A stretch of 24,099 bases of DNA from Sedimentisphaerales bacterium (GTDB taxonomy: Bacteria; Planctomycetota; Phycisphaerae; Sedimentisphaerales; SG8-4). The DNA lies in the NCBI GenBank assembly GCA_016928975.1, contig JAFGJR010000108.1:1-24099 (forward strand). Direction: 5' to 3'. The notes below the pieces were generated by a model that searched no databases, was not told the origin of the DNA, and saw only the letters and a list, made by a program, of their open reading frames with translations. This document shows, one piece after another, positions 15,412-23,302 of this stretch; the first letter of the stretch is position 1; every line of letters begins with the position of its first letter. The position numbers and the translations under genes were made by a program.

Positions 15412-15427
15412 TGGCACGCGAGTTGCT
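15412..15427 (+). promoter_or_regulatory. Sigma-54-type promoter before the fliK-like gene
   Basis: TGGCACGCGAGTTGCT matches TGGCACG-N4-TTGCW at every defined position. The start site would be near 15438, about 25 bases before ATG 15463, leaving just enough room for the ribosome binding site. Confidence 0.85.
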
Positions 15428-15462
15428 ACGATTCCTGAGCTACGTGACAGAAGGGAAACGAT

Positions 15463-17211
15463 ATGTCTGCTGCGGCAGTTGCCAGAAGTACAGTGGCTGC
15501 AATGATCGAAGGCAAGGCGTCTCCGGCGGGACCGGACAAACCGCCCGCGACGAAATCGTCGCGAGCGTTTGCGCAGATGGTGCTGCTCGTCACGGCCCGT
15601 CAGCCGGCAACGGCCGATAATGCCGCGATTGCCACCGCACTCACAAGCGGTCTGCACGCAGGGGCTGGACCAGATCTTGTCAAGGAGCTTTCACTGAAGG
15701 CTTGCTCGGCGATGAAGCCCGGCAAGGAGGCATTGGTCAGGTCTGGCCTTGCCGGCGAGGCTGGTGAAGAGGCCTCGTGCCAGCCTGACGTGGTGGCGAA
15801 GCGTGGTTCTGCAACAAGACCCCACCGGGAGGCTTCGTCCAAGCCCGATCGTGTTGCGAAGCCCGGCAGATCACAGGAAGAGGGAAGCACACAGAGCTCG
15901 GAGGCGTCGATGCAGGCTCTCGGGTGCAGCCCCCTGATCTGTCCGACGCCATCGCGGCTTGGCACGGGACGCATCGATGCCCCGACGGGTCTGGAGACGG
16001 CGACCGACGGAGGATCATCGCCCCAACGCAGACCGTCCGTTCTGCCGGTCTCCGGCGGAACGCCGTCTGGGACTGCCGGCTCAATGACGCAGGTCGGGAG
16101 CCCCGCGAGACAGATGGGCACTGGACGAATGGCCAACGATTCGACCACCGCGGTTGCCGCGACGGAGGGAGTCGTATCGCCCGACAGCAGGAACGCGCCA
16201 TCGGGCCGGCACGTTGGCGGTGGAAAAGGCAAGATGGCTGCGACGGTTCGTCCGGGCGCGGTCACCAGTGGTCGCGGCAGCGGTGAGCCTGACAAGAACC
16301 CCGTCGCCGGGAAGGAGCACGTCGTCGCGCCGAGGGAAGACGGCGCCACGACGCTTGTTCAGGCAAGCTCGTCAGCGCGTGTGCAACCGGTGGCGGCAAC
16401 CTCGGATGGTCTCACATCCGGGATCGGACTGCGGCCGCAGCCAAACCTGGGCAGGCGGGACGTGGGGATGAGCGGACCGGCCCTTGGGGCACAGCGCAAT
16501 TTGCCGCAGAGCCGCGAGGACGCGCATTCTCAGGAACCCGTGAGGTCCGCTGCCTTGGGAGTTGGTGCGCCGACTCGCCGGCTCGCCGGTGAGACATCCG
16601 TGCCGGCCGGCGGGAAAGAAGGGACCTTGATGCAATCCGGCGCCGATTCAGCGATGCCGTTGGAGTCGGTGGTGCTCGCGACCGAAGGGTCTGCGGCGGT
16701 CTCTGTCGGCGCGTCGGACCGGGCCGATGCGGCCGCGAGCCTTGGCGAAGGGCCTGTCCCCAGGGGAATTGCCCAGAGCGTCGGCGAGCAAATCCAGGAC
16801 TCCGTGCGCGCTTCCTTGGCTCGCGGGGATCAGCAAGTCGTCATCCGGCTGCATCCGCCCGAGCTCGGCAGCGTCGTGATCCGTTTTGAGCGGCAGAGTG
16901 AACAGATCGACGGTGTGCTGGAGGTCAGCCGCACTGAAACCAGGAATGAGGTGGAGCGGGCTCTGCCACATGTGGTGCAAAGCCTGCACGAGCTGGGACT
17001 CCATATCCGAAAGCTCGAAGTGACGCTCTCCGATCCGCCGCAGGGGGATTCGCTCAAACAGCAACTACAGCAGGATGCGTGGGCCGAGCAGCGAAACCCC
17101 GGTCGATCTCCCAGCCAGGCGCAGCATCCCACCTTCGAATCTCGAATCTCGAGTCCGGAGTCCGCCGCCTCTCTCGACACACCCGCCGGGCGAATCAACT
17201 TGCTCGTGTAG
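15463..17211 (+). CDS. fliK: FliK-like flagellar hook-length control protein
   Basis: A 582-residue exported ruler protein. Only the C-terminal Flg_hook domain is conserved: DQQVVIRLHPPELGSVVIRF at about 456-475, then ALPHVVQSLHELGLHIRKLE and a Gln-rich tail, where FliK interacts with FlhB. The first 440 residues are low-complexity (Ala, Gly, Ser, Pro, Arg), as usual for the ruler part. A 20-residue period is visible: EASCQPDVVAKRG near 103 and EASSKPDRVAKPG near 123. ATG 15463 has GAAGGGA seven bases ahead and a sigma-54-type promoter directly upstream. The last 25 residues are coded partly by a TCGAATCTC repeat (17134-17164), and the stop codon lies within a 20-bp palindrome shared with the convergent gene. 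Confidence 0.88.
   Translation: MSAAAVARSTVAAMIEGKASPAGPDKPPATKSSRAFAQMVLLVTARQPATADNAAIATALTSGLHAGAGPDLVKELSLKACSAMKPGKEALVRSGLAGEAGEEASCQPDVVAKRGSATRPHREASSKPDRVAKPGRSQEEGSTQSSEASMQALGCSPLICPTPSRLGTGRIDAPTGLETATDGGSSPQRRPSVLPVSGGTPSGTAGSMTQVGSPARQMGTGRMANDSTTAVAATEGVVSPDSRNAPSGRHVGGGKGKMAATVRPGAVTSGRGSGEPDKNPVAGKEHVVAPREDGATTLVQASSSARVQPVAATSDGLTSGIGLRPQPNLGRRDVGMSGPALGAQRNLPQSREDAHSQEPVRSAALGVGAPTRRLAGETSVPAGGKEGTLMQSGADSAMPLESVVLATEGSAAVSVGASDRADAAASLGEGPVPRGIAQSVGEQIQDSVRASLARGDQQVVIRLHPPELGSVVIRFERQSEQIDGVLEVSRTETRNEVERALPHVVQSLHELGLHIRKLEVTLSDPPQGDSLKQQLQQDAWAEQRNPGRSPSQAQHPTFESRISSPESAASLDTPAGRINLLV
17134..17164. repeat. TCGAATCTC-type repeat inside the fliK 3' end
   Basis: Words TTCGAATCTCGAATCTCGAG followed by two copies of GAGTCCG-like sequence. 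It codes for the FESRISSPES part of the FliK tail. It resembles the hairpin after flhB (1877-1902) and the inverted relative in the glycosyltransferase 3' end (17241-17266), which suggests that intergenic repeat sequence was captured into both coding ends. Confidence 0.6.
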
Positions 17212-17224
17212 GCCGGCCTACACG
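17205..17224. terminator. 20-bp perfect palindrome holding both convergent stop codons
   Basis: CGTGTAGGCCGGCCTACACG reads the same on both strands. It contains the TAG of the fliK-like gene (17209-17211) and, on the other strand, the TAG of the glycosyltransferase (17220-17218). Both proteins therefore end in Val-stop. A bidirectional terminator or 3' stabilising stem is likely. There is no U-tract on either side, so rho-independent termination is uncertain. Confidence 0.6.
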
Positions 17225-18288
17225 GGGGCTGCCATCTCACAATTCGAATATCGAGAATCGAGATTGCCTGCCGTCGAGGCGGGATCGATCTTGCGCGTGT
17301 ACCATTTGCGGCGTGCGATTTCAATGGAACGGAGGAAGGCGTGCTTGAAGCGGGTCAGCGAGAACCGCTCCGCCACGGTCTTTCGGGCCTGTTGTCCCAT
17401 CAGTCTGGCCAGGCTGGGATCCTCCAGGAGCATCCGAGCGTAGCTTCTCAGCTTCTGAGGGTCATCGCTGAGAAATCCGCAGACTCCGTGTCTGATGGGC
17501 GAGGTGGGATGGCAATTTCCAATGACGGGCAGTCCGGCGGCCATGGCCTCAGCACTGGCCATGTTGTGGCCGGCCTCGAGCGTTGGATCGGCGGTGTGAA
17601 TGTAGAACCGGTGTGCCTGGAGGATCATCTTGAGATGGTCCCAATCCCGGGCGGCCTGCACGCCGGGCCGATCCGGGTTGTGCCCGACCAACGTGACCGG
17701 AAGGCCTGTGAATGCCTGTTCGTGCAAGTCCCACAGCAAGATCTTGCGTCGGCTGCTGACGAAATTGCAGATCCGTAGGCCCGCCGCCATGTCCCCCCGA
17801 TGGGGCAGGTACTCACTCACGTCGATGCCGAAATGCACGATGTCGTCCGTGAACCCCCAGGACTCCCCCTTGAACATGGACGTGGCGACGACGTGACCGC
17901 CGACCAACTCGACGTAGTAGTGGAGCATGTCCTTCATCTTCTGCGGGTCGATGGTGGACTGCTCCTCTCGAAGTCGGCCCTCCAGCGTATGGTGCAGCAC
18001 GAGCAGGCGTGGCTCCGGGCGCAGTCGCACGTCGAGCAGGTCGGTCGTGTTGTGCGTGATGATGCAGTAGTAGTCTTTGGAGGACTGGATCGCTTGCGAC
18101 AGGGTGATCAGACGTGCATGAGCCGGCAAAGGACGCATGCAGTAATCCCAGCCCTTGTTGTACTTGCCCTTGAGGCCGACGACGATGTCGAGCGCGTAGC
18201 CGAGCACGCCGAGCTGGTAAACCCACGGCTCATGGCAGTTGAAAACCAGGAGCGTTCTTTCTGCACTCGCGTCGCTGTGCCTGTTCAT
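17218..18288 (-). CDS. Glycosyltransferase, GT4-like (group 1)
   Basis: About 356 residues, cytosolic. It begins with a Rossmann-like N-domain (ERTLLVFNCHEPWVYQLGVL, typical of sugar-nucleotide transferases) and has a GT-B C-domain with TADPTLEAGHNMASAEAMAA plus GLPVIGN and GVCGFLSDDPQKLRSYARML. The acidic pair of the usual E-x7-E motif appears with one extra residue, so donor binding cannot be taken for granted. It lies between fliK and flagellin, so flagellin or cell-surface glycosylation is a reasonable guess; the substrate is unknown. ATG 18288 is preferred over GTG 18300, because GGAGG lies about ten bases ahead of the ATG and too close to the GTG. The last 15 or so residues (NLDSRYSNCEMAAPV) are coded by repeat sequence and are probably not functional. 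Confidence 0.8.
   Translation of the reverse strand: MNRHSDASAERTLLVFNCHEPWVYQLGVLGYALDIVVGLKGKYNKGWDYCMRPLPAHARLITLSQAIQSSKDYYCIITHNTTDLLDVRLRPEPRLLVLHHTLEGRLREEQSTIDPQKMKDMLHYYVELVGGHVVATSMFKGESWGFTDDIVHFGIDVSEYLPHRGDMAAGLRICNFVSSRRKILLWDLHEQAFTGLPVTLVGHNPDRPGVQAARDWDHLKMILQAHRFYIHTADPTLEAGHNMASAEAMAAGLPVIGNCHPTSPIRHGVCGFLSDDPQKLRSYARMLLEDPSLARLMGQQARKTVAERFSLTRFKHAFLRSIEIARRKWYTRKIDPASTAGNLDSRYSNCEMAAPV
17241..17266. repeat. TCGAATATCGAGAATCGAG repeat in the glycosyltransferase 3' end
   Basis: This AT-richer word repeat is partly complementary to the one at 17134-17164 across the fliK/glycosyltransferase junction. Pairing between the two would place the 20-bp palindrome near the centre of a larger structure. 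It codes for the LDSRYSN tail of the glycosyltransferase. Confidence 0.5.
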
Positions 18289-18300
18289 ATGCCTTCTCAC

Positions 18301-18757
18301 CTCCGGGGCTTCGCCGTCGATCCGGCACAGCCTCGTGACTGTCCGTCGCAGTCAGGACATTGCTGACTGGACTGGTCCTGGCGCGGAGATTATCGACGCG
18401 CGACCGGATTTCTCATGAGAAAAAGACGTCGCTGCACCCGGCGCACAGGCCATCCTTGGATTGAGAACGTGCGTGGAATGATCCTCGCGAGTGACCGGAA
18501 TTCGGGTATGCGTCCCGGGATTCTTCCCAGAATCCTTCAAATTGCTGAACCGGACATCTCTGCGGTGCCAGTGCCGCCCTCCCGGGTATTAGAGGGCACA
18601 CCGCGTTGGACGGGCACGATCAGGCGGCGCCGCCTCAAGTCGGCCAGATTTCCCTCGATAATCAGGTTAAGAGTTTGAACGCGTTCTGCAGGCAACATGG
18701 AGACAAAGCGCCTAAGCAGGGGGCCAAATAGGGGTCTTTATTTAAGGAGCTGAGCAA
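18301..18757. other. Control region between glycosyltransferase and flagellin genes
   Basis: No gene is seen in these 457 bases. A sigma-28-type promoter for flagellin is at 18635-18661. A sigma-28-like -10 word for the minus strand (GTCGATAA, at 18390-18397) lies about 100 bases before the glycosyltransferase, but has no good -35 element. A strong ribosome binding site (AAGGAG) precedes fliC at about 18744-18749. Confidence 0.6.
18635..18661 (+). promoter_or_regulatory. Sigma-28-type promoter before flagellin
   Basis: TCAAGTCG at 18635-18642 and CTCGATAA at 18654-18661 are separated by exactly 11 bases. Against the flagellar consensus TAAAGTTT-N11-GCCGATAA this is 5 of 8 and 6 of 8 matches, with the core CGATAA intact. 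Transcription would begin near 18668, leaving a leader of about 90 bases. This is the expected late-class control for fliC. Confidence 0.65.
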
Positions 18758-20143
18758 ATGTTAGCAATCAAGAACAACATGATGGCAGCCAATGCGGCTC
18801 GCTACCTGGGGCGAAGCTACGATGCATTGGCCAGTTCGGTCGAGAGGCTGTCGTCAGGTCTTCGCATCAACAGTGCGAAGGATGACGCGGCGGGCATGGC
18901 CGTTCGCGAATTGATGCGAGCGGACATCGCCGTGCTGGACCAGGGCCAGCGAAACGCCCAGGACGGCGTCAGCATGCTCCAGACGATGGAAGGAGCCATG
19001 GCGACCATCGATAACGCGCTGGTCCGTATGAAGCAGTTGGCAGAGCAGGCATCCACGGGTTCGTACTCTTCCGCTCAGCGAGAGATTATGAACAGCGAGT
19101 TCGTCGAAATGGCCAACGAAATCGAGCGTATCGCCAATACGACGAATTTCAACGGCATCGCCATGCTCAACAATGAGGATGCCGTTTCCATCCGGTTTGG
19201 CACAGCCGATGACGACGCGATCGACATCAACGGCGCCGACATGACCAAGGCAGGTCTGGGCATTGAGACGGGCACCGGTCGGTGGTCCGCGATGACCAGT
19301 CAGTACAATCCCATGGCGGACACGAGCACCACGGATGTGGTCACCGTCACCGGCGGCACCAACGACGAGGACGCGGTGCTCAAGATTTCGTTCAACGACA
19401 CGAGCGATGCCACCCAGAATCAGGAGGCCATATCCGTCAACTTCGCTGTTGGCGGCTACACGCTTCAGGAGGTTGTGGACAAGATCAACGAGGCCTCCTA
19501 CAACCCGACACAGAAGTACGATGCCGACGGCAATTTCCTGGGTTATGCCGCTGCTTCGATCGTGGAGACTGAGGACGCATCTGGGAACAAGGCGTACAAG
19601 CTGAAGATCAGTGCCCGCGACAGCAACATCGACCAGATGGTCATCGGCTTCGATACCACTACGTACGAGGCGGACGGGATCTCCGGCATCTTCGGCGCGG
19701 TCACAGACGATGCCGATATCATGGAAGATGTCGCTGACGTCGGTGGGGTAGATACGTTGTCTCTGTTCCAGAAATGGGATCCTGATGCCAATAGCGGCGC
19801 TGGCGCCTGGGTTGGCGACGCCGACGGCGGCGCCGATGCCGGCGTCAACATCCTGGACACGGATGCCGCAGAGTCGGCCTTGGCGTCCATCAGCACCGCG
19901 ATCGGCCTGAAGGACACGGCCCGGGCGGCATTCGGGTACAAGATCAACCGTCTGGAGAGCACTGGAGAGGTGCTTGCGATTCAGACGGAGAACCTGATGA
20001 CTGCCGAGTCGCGAATCTCGGATGTCGATGTGGCCACGGAAATGGCCCAGTTGACCCGGAACCAGGTGCTGGCACAGGCTGGTACAGCGATGCTGGCCCA
20101 GGCCAACTCGATTCCGCAGATGGCACTGACCCTGCTGAGATAA
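18758..20143 (+). CDS. fliC: Flagellin
   Basis: A 461-residue filament subunit. The conserved D0/D1 N-terminus is clear: LAIKNNMMAANAARYLGRSY, SVERLSSGLRINSAKDDAAG, NTTNFNGIAMLNN (to about 140). The C-terminal D1/D0 part runs from about 375 with AALASISTAIG-like sequence, MTAESRISDVDVATEMAQLT and ending AQANSIPQMALTLLR. The central variable domain (about 150-370) is markedly acidic (many Asp) and Thr/Ser-rich, with a stretch SVNFAVGGYTLQEVVDKINE resembling flagellin inserted motifs. A perfect AAGGAG lies upstream of ATG 18758, a sigma-28-type promoter further up, and a strong hairpin after the stop. Export is by the type III pathway, with FliS (next gene) as its chaperone. Confidence 0.98.
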   Translation: MLAIKNNMMAANAARYLGRSYDALASSVERLSSGLRINSAKDDAAGMAVRELMRADIAVLDQGQRNAQDGVSMLQTMEGAMATIDNALVRMKQLAEQASTGSYSSAQREIMNSEFVEMANEIERIANTTNFNGIAMLNNEDAVSIRFGTADDDAIDINGADMTKAGLGIETGTGRWSAMTSQYNPMADTSTTDVVTVTGGTNDEDAVLKISFNDTSDATQNQEAISVNFAVGGYTLQEVVDKINEASYNPTQKYDADGNFLGYAAASIVETEDASGNKAYKLKISARDSNIDQMVIGFDTTTYEADGISGIFGAVTDDADIMEDVADVGGVDTLSLFQKWDPDANSGAGAWVGDADGGADAGVNILDTDAAESALASISTAIGLKDTARAAFGYKINRLESTGEVLAIQTENLMTAESRISDVDVATEMAQLTRNQVLAQAGTAMLAQANSIPQMALTLLR

Positions 20144-20179
20144 TCAGCACGTGGTTGATGCACACTGACAGTGACCAAG

Positions 20180-20218
20180 GGGGAGATGACTGGGACTACG
20201 TCCGTCAGTCATCTCCCC
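20180..20218 (+). terminator. Strong hairpin after flagellin
   Basis: GGGGAGATGACT at 20180-20191 pairs perfectly with AGTCATCTCCCC at 20207-20218. An additional GGAC/GTCC pairing is possible in the loop. It lies 36 bases after the fliC stop and 74 before fliS. There is no U-tract on the plus strand, so it may terminate partially or protect the abundant flagellin mRNA. Confidence 0.7.
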
Positions 20219-20292
20219 ATCCATTACGCTCCATCTTCTCATTTCGAACCTTACGATTCGGGGCTCGAATCGATCCTTGTCCGGGGTGAAGC

Positions 20293-20652
20293 ATGAATGG
20301 AATCGAGACATACCAGCAAACGGCCATCGGCACCCAGAGCAAGGGACGGCTCATTGTGATGTTGTACGACGGCGCCATCAAGTTCATGAAGCTGGCGATC
20401 CGGGAACTGGAGGCCGGGAACCAGGCGGCCAAGGGCCAGTTCATCAGTCGGGCTCAGGACATCATCAACGAATTGAATGCCGTTCTGGACTTGGAGACCG
20501 GCGGCCAGATTGCCTTCAATCTGCGGAAGCTCTACGCTTTCATGAACCGCCGCCTGACGGAGGCCAACAACAAGCGCGACCCCCAGATGATTCGCGAGGT
20601 GATCGGCCTGATGGAAGAGCTGAACCAGAGCTGGAAAGCCATCACCGGGTGA
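20293..20652 (+). CDS. fliS: Flagellin export chaperone FliS
   Basis: A 119-residue helical protein that binds the C-terminus of flagellin in the cytosol and prevents early polymerisation. Family words are MNGIETYQQTAIGTQSKGRL, IVMLYDGAIKFMKLAIRELE and GGQIAFNLRKLYAFMNRRLT. GGGGTG precedes ATG 20293 by a few bases. It follows fliC, the usual partner, with a hairpin between. No fliD gene is seen before it, which differs from the common fliC-fliD-fliS order. Confidence 0.96.
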   Translation: MNGIETYQQTAIGTQSKGRLIVMLYDGAIKFMKLAIRELEAGNQAAKGQFISRAQDIINELNAVLDLETGGQIAFNLRKLYAFMNRRLTEANNKRDPQMIREVIGLMEELNQSWKAITG

Positions 20653-20712
20653 TTTCGGACTGCGGACGCCGCTGCCGTCCATACGCCCTCTGCAATCCCA
20701 AATCCGCCGTCG
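20653..20712. repeat. Short inverted word repeat between fliS and the Wzi-like gene
   Basis: The 60-base convergent gap begins with words such as TTTCGGACTGCGGAC and ends with GCAATCCCAAATCCG, imperfect complements of each other and similar in style to the GGATTGCGGATT repeat at 4198-4274. It may act as a weak two-way terminator. Confidence 0.45.
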
Positions 20713-22176
20713 TCAGAATTCGCGGATCAACCGGATCTGGAAAATGTGGTCATCGTCCTGTCCCCTGTCCCCATCCTCGTAGCGGTAGCCGGTTCTGATC
20801 CGCCAGTCCGGAGACGCGAAGCACGTCAGATTGCACTCCACCGTCTTCCTGGTCGGGTGAGCGCGGGCTGATTCGTCGTATATCTGGTGATCGAAGCTGA
20901 CGTCCACGAGCAGATCGTCCGTGAGATAGTGAGAGAGCTGGACGAACAGGTCCTGCGCGTCCGGTCCCACGTCATGGCCGATCACGCGATCCTCGTAGGC
21001 GTACCCGGAGGTATATACGCCGTGCAGGTAAAGGACTCGGTGGGTGGACGCGTATTCGAAACGCACGTCTGTTCTTCCCATTCGCAGGAGATCGTTGAGT
21101 TGTAGGCCGAGCAGGTAGCTCCACTTGGCCGGCAATCCGCCGGCCTCATCCTCCCCGGCGGCGTCGCCGTAGAGCTTGAACGACCGCAGCAGCGGATGGC
21201 CTCCCAGCGGCACCAGGATCGAAGCGTCCAGCCCGGCGATCTGGTTGTTCTCCGCCTGCTCCGTGCGGGGAACCCACATCTTCGCGTAGTCGAGCACGTC
21301 CACGTGCGGCATGCCTCTGCCGCCGTACATGATCACTCGTGACGCACCGATCTCCAGCCAGGGATACGGCCGGGCGTTCACGCGCAGGCCGGTGAGCTGC
21401 GTCTTGAGCGGGACGCGATCGTCCCCGAGCTCGGTCAGGAGCCACTGGGCCCGGAACGGGCCGAGCACCTTGAGAATCCACGGAAGCTGTATCGGCCGCG
21501 GATTCGTCACCTTGACCATCGTGAGCGGCGCTGCGTTGTTGCTCATCAGGATCGAGCCATGGTGGCCCGGTCCCCACCAGAGCGAGTCCTTGCCCGCCTC
21601 GATCTCGATCGGGCCGACCATCGTCTTGGCGTATCCTTCGATCAGATCGACACGCGGACTGTCGTCGTCGGCGGCAATGGACTCGGGATGCAGGTAGAAG
21701 GCGAAACGGTTGAACAGCGTGCCCCGGGTGGCGAATCCGGCGCGCCAGTTGGATCCCTGGCGGAACCTGTCGCCCCGGACGTTCTCGATGTCCGGCTCGT
21801 TCGCGGAGTACAAGTACTTGACGTACAGGCCCTCCACCGGCTTGATGCAGGTGTCGCCGTACCAGCCGTCGAGCACCCCGATGAGGATCAGCTCGCCGCG
21901 GAACTCCCTCTTGAGCCTGTCCACAATGGCCAGCAGGACGCCGGGTGGGTCCTTCTCCTGTCGCAGACGGTACATCGCCTGACCGATGTGTCGAGCCATC
22001 TCGATGCGCGAGATCGGTTTTGTCGTCAGCATAGCGCTGTCGATCAGGCCGTAGTTGGCCAGCTTGTCCACCGCATCGTAGCTCCAATGGTCCAGCGGAA
22101 CATTGGTGGACACCAAGGCAGGGCACGGCGGGGCCAAGACCATCAGTACGAGCAGAGAAGCCACAGTCCTTTGCAT
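20713..22176 (-). CDS. Outer-membrane Wzi-like capsule assembly protein
   Basis: A 487-residue exported protein. The signal peptide MQRTVASLLVLMVLAPPCPA is clear. A short N-terminal region VPLDHWSYDAVDKLANYGLI resembles an S-layer-homology-like segment. The remainder is rich in alternating beta-strands (EGYAKTMVGPIEIEAGKDSL then WWGPGHHGSILMSNNAAPLT; DVRFEYASTHRVLYLHGVYT) and ends in IFQIRLIREF with a terminal Phe, as in outer-membrane beta-barrels. This matches the Caps_assemb_Wzi family, involved in attaching or exporting surface polysaccharide. Start ATG 22176. It is divergent from the CDP-sugar genes, which fits a surface-polysaccharide locus. No flagellar role is implied. Confidence 0.82.
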   Translation of the reverse strand: MQRTVASLLVLMVLAPPCPALVSTNVPLDHWSYDAVDKLANYGLIDSAMLTTKPISRIEMARHIGQAMYRLRQEKDPPGVLLAIVDRLKREFRGELILIGVLDGWYGDTCIKPVEGLYVKYLYSANEPDIENVRGDRFRQGSNWRAGFATRGTLFNRFAFYLHPESIAADDDSPRVDLIEGYAKTMVGPIEIEAGKDSLWWGPGHHGSILMSNNAAPLTMVKVTNPRPIQLPWILKVLGPFRAQWLLTELGDDRVPLKTQLTGLRVNARPYPWLEIGASRVIMYGGRGMPHVDVLDYAKMWVPRTEQAENNQIAGLDASILVPLGGHPLLRSFKLYGDAAGEDEAGGLPAKWSYLLGLQLNDLLRMGRTDVRFEYASTHRVLYLHGVYTSGYAYEDRVIGHDVGPDAQDLFVQLSHYLTDDLLVDVSFDHQIYDESARAHPTRKTVECNLTCFASPDWRIRTGYRYEDGDRGQDDDHIFQIRLIREF

Positions 22177-22531
22177 ACCCCAGTTCGCGAATAGACCACA
22201 CAGCCATCCATGGCCAGAGGGCCACTATATTCCTCTATCTACCATCGTCAAGCTCGATCCCTTTCATGGATGCAAATTGCTGCGTTGTGGCAGAAAATCA
22301 GCAGCTCGTTTGACGCCAGGGGGGCAGCGAGTTCGCGACATTCAGTGGCGTTTACAGACCAAAGGGTGAAGATTTTCGGTGAACCTGTCCGATAAACCAG
22401 TGTTGTCCGCATGGATGGTTTCCAGGCCTGGGGGGCGACTCTCGTCACCCACAGGGACGGAGTCCCGACTTGCGAAGCGGCGCCCTTACGCATGGCGTGA
22501 GCGGATCCGAGGCGATCACGACGAGGGTACC
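22177..22531. other. Divergent control region between Wzi-like and rfbF genes
   Basis: No gene is recognised in these 355 bases. The rfbF frame stays open upstream to about 22379, but the extra residues (ending DHDEGT) precede the conserved N-terminus. TCCGATAA at 22388-22395 resembles a sigma-28 -10 element. TGGCAGAAAATCAGCA at 22288-22303 has sigma-54-like GG/GC spacing, but lacks the TT. Confidence 0.55.
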
Positions 22532-23302
22532 ATGAAGGTAGTCATTCTTGCAGGAGGTATGGGCAGCCGCCTGGCCGAGGAGACGGAGATCCGACCGAAG
22601 CCCATGGTGGAGATCGGCGGCCGGCCGATCCTCTGGCACATCATGAAGCACTACGCCCACTACGGGCACAAGGACTTCTATGTCGCCCTGGGTTACAAAG
22701 GGGAGGTGGTCAAGCGCTACTTCATGGACTATGCGGCCTTCAGCACCGGGCTGACCGTGGACTTGTCCACCGGACGAATGCAGATGCACGCTGGCAGCAC
22801 GGAGGATTGGAAGGTCCATCTCATTGACACCGGCCTGAACACCAATACGGGCGGCCGGCTCAAGCGACTGCAATCCTGGCTGCACGACGACACGTTCCTG
22901 GCCACGTACGGCGACGGGGTGAGCGATATCGATCTCGATAGGCTCGTGCGTTTCCACCAGGCCCAGAGGCGCGTGGCGACGGTCACCGCGGTGCGCCCGC
23001 CGGCCCGGTATGGGAGCATCCTCTTCGACGGCGACCTGGTGCAGGTCTTCAGCGAGAAGCCGCAGGTGGGGGAAGGCTGGATCAGCGGCGGTTTTTTCGT
23101 CTTTGAGCCGGGCATCTTCGAGTATCTCAAGGACGATGCCAGCAGCCTGGAGGCGCACGGGCTGGAGCAGCTCGCCGCCGCACGCCAGTTGGCCGCGTAC
23201 CGGCACTACGATTTCTGGCAGTGCATGGATACCATCCGCGAGAAGAAGCTGCTCGAGACCCTCTGGCAAACGGGGCAAGCGAGTTGGAAGGTGTGGGATT
23301 GA
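22532..23302 (+). CDS. rfbF: Glucose-1-phosphate cytidylyltransferase
   Basis: A 256-residue enzyme that makes CDP-glucose from CTP and glucose-1-phosphate, the first step to CDP-linked deoxysugars. The N-terminal nucleotide-binding signature is [20 protein letters not shown] followed by [18 protein letters not shown]. The metal-binding motif is [13 protein letters not shown] (about 129-141), and [10 protein letters not shown] and [20 protein letters not shown] are family words. The length is exactly that of the RfbF family. ATG 22532 has GAGGG five bases ahead. The stop codon overlaps the next gene, so translation is coupled. Confidence 0.95.
   Translation: MKVVILAGGMGSRLAEETEIRPKPMVEIGGRPILWHIMKHYAHYGHKDFYVALGYKGEVVKRYFMDYAAFSTGLTVDLSTGRMQMHAGSTEDWKVHLIDTGLNTNTGGRLKRLQSWLHDDTFLATYGDGVSDIDLDRLVRFHQAQRRVATVTAVRPPARYGSILFDGDLVQVFSEKPQVGEGWISGGFFVFEPGIFEYLKDDASSLEAHGLEQLAAARQLAAYRHYDFWQCMDTIREKKLLETLWQTGQASWKVWD

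Larger units (their letters stand above)
15013..15462. other. Divergent control region between flgB and the fliK-like gene
   Basis: This 450-base stretch has no convincing gene. It carries two outward-facing sigma-54-type promoters about 335 bases apart (15064-15079 minus, 15412-15427 plus), so enhancer sites for an activator are expected between them. I could not define such sites; one 7-bp dyad (ACGGAAG 15268-15274 with CTTCCGT 15298-15304) is visible and may be incidental. Confidence 0.65.

Noticed and set aside
15607..15614. GCCGATAA word, a perfect sigma-28 -10 element, within fliK
   Set aside because: No TAAA-like -35 element at the proper distance, and it lies within coding sequence with no gene start behind it.
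15600..16349. Minus-strand frame inside the fliK-like gene
   Set aside because: Low-complexity antisense of the FliK linker; no start context or motif.
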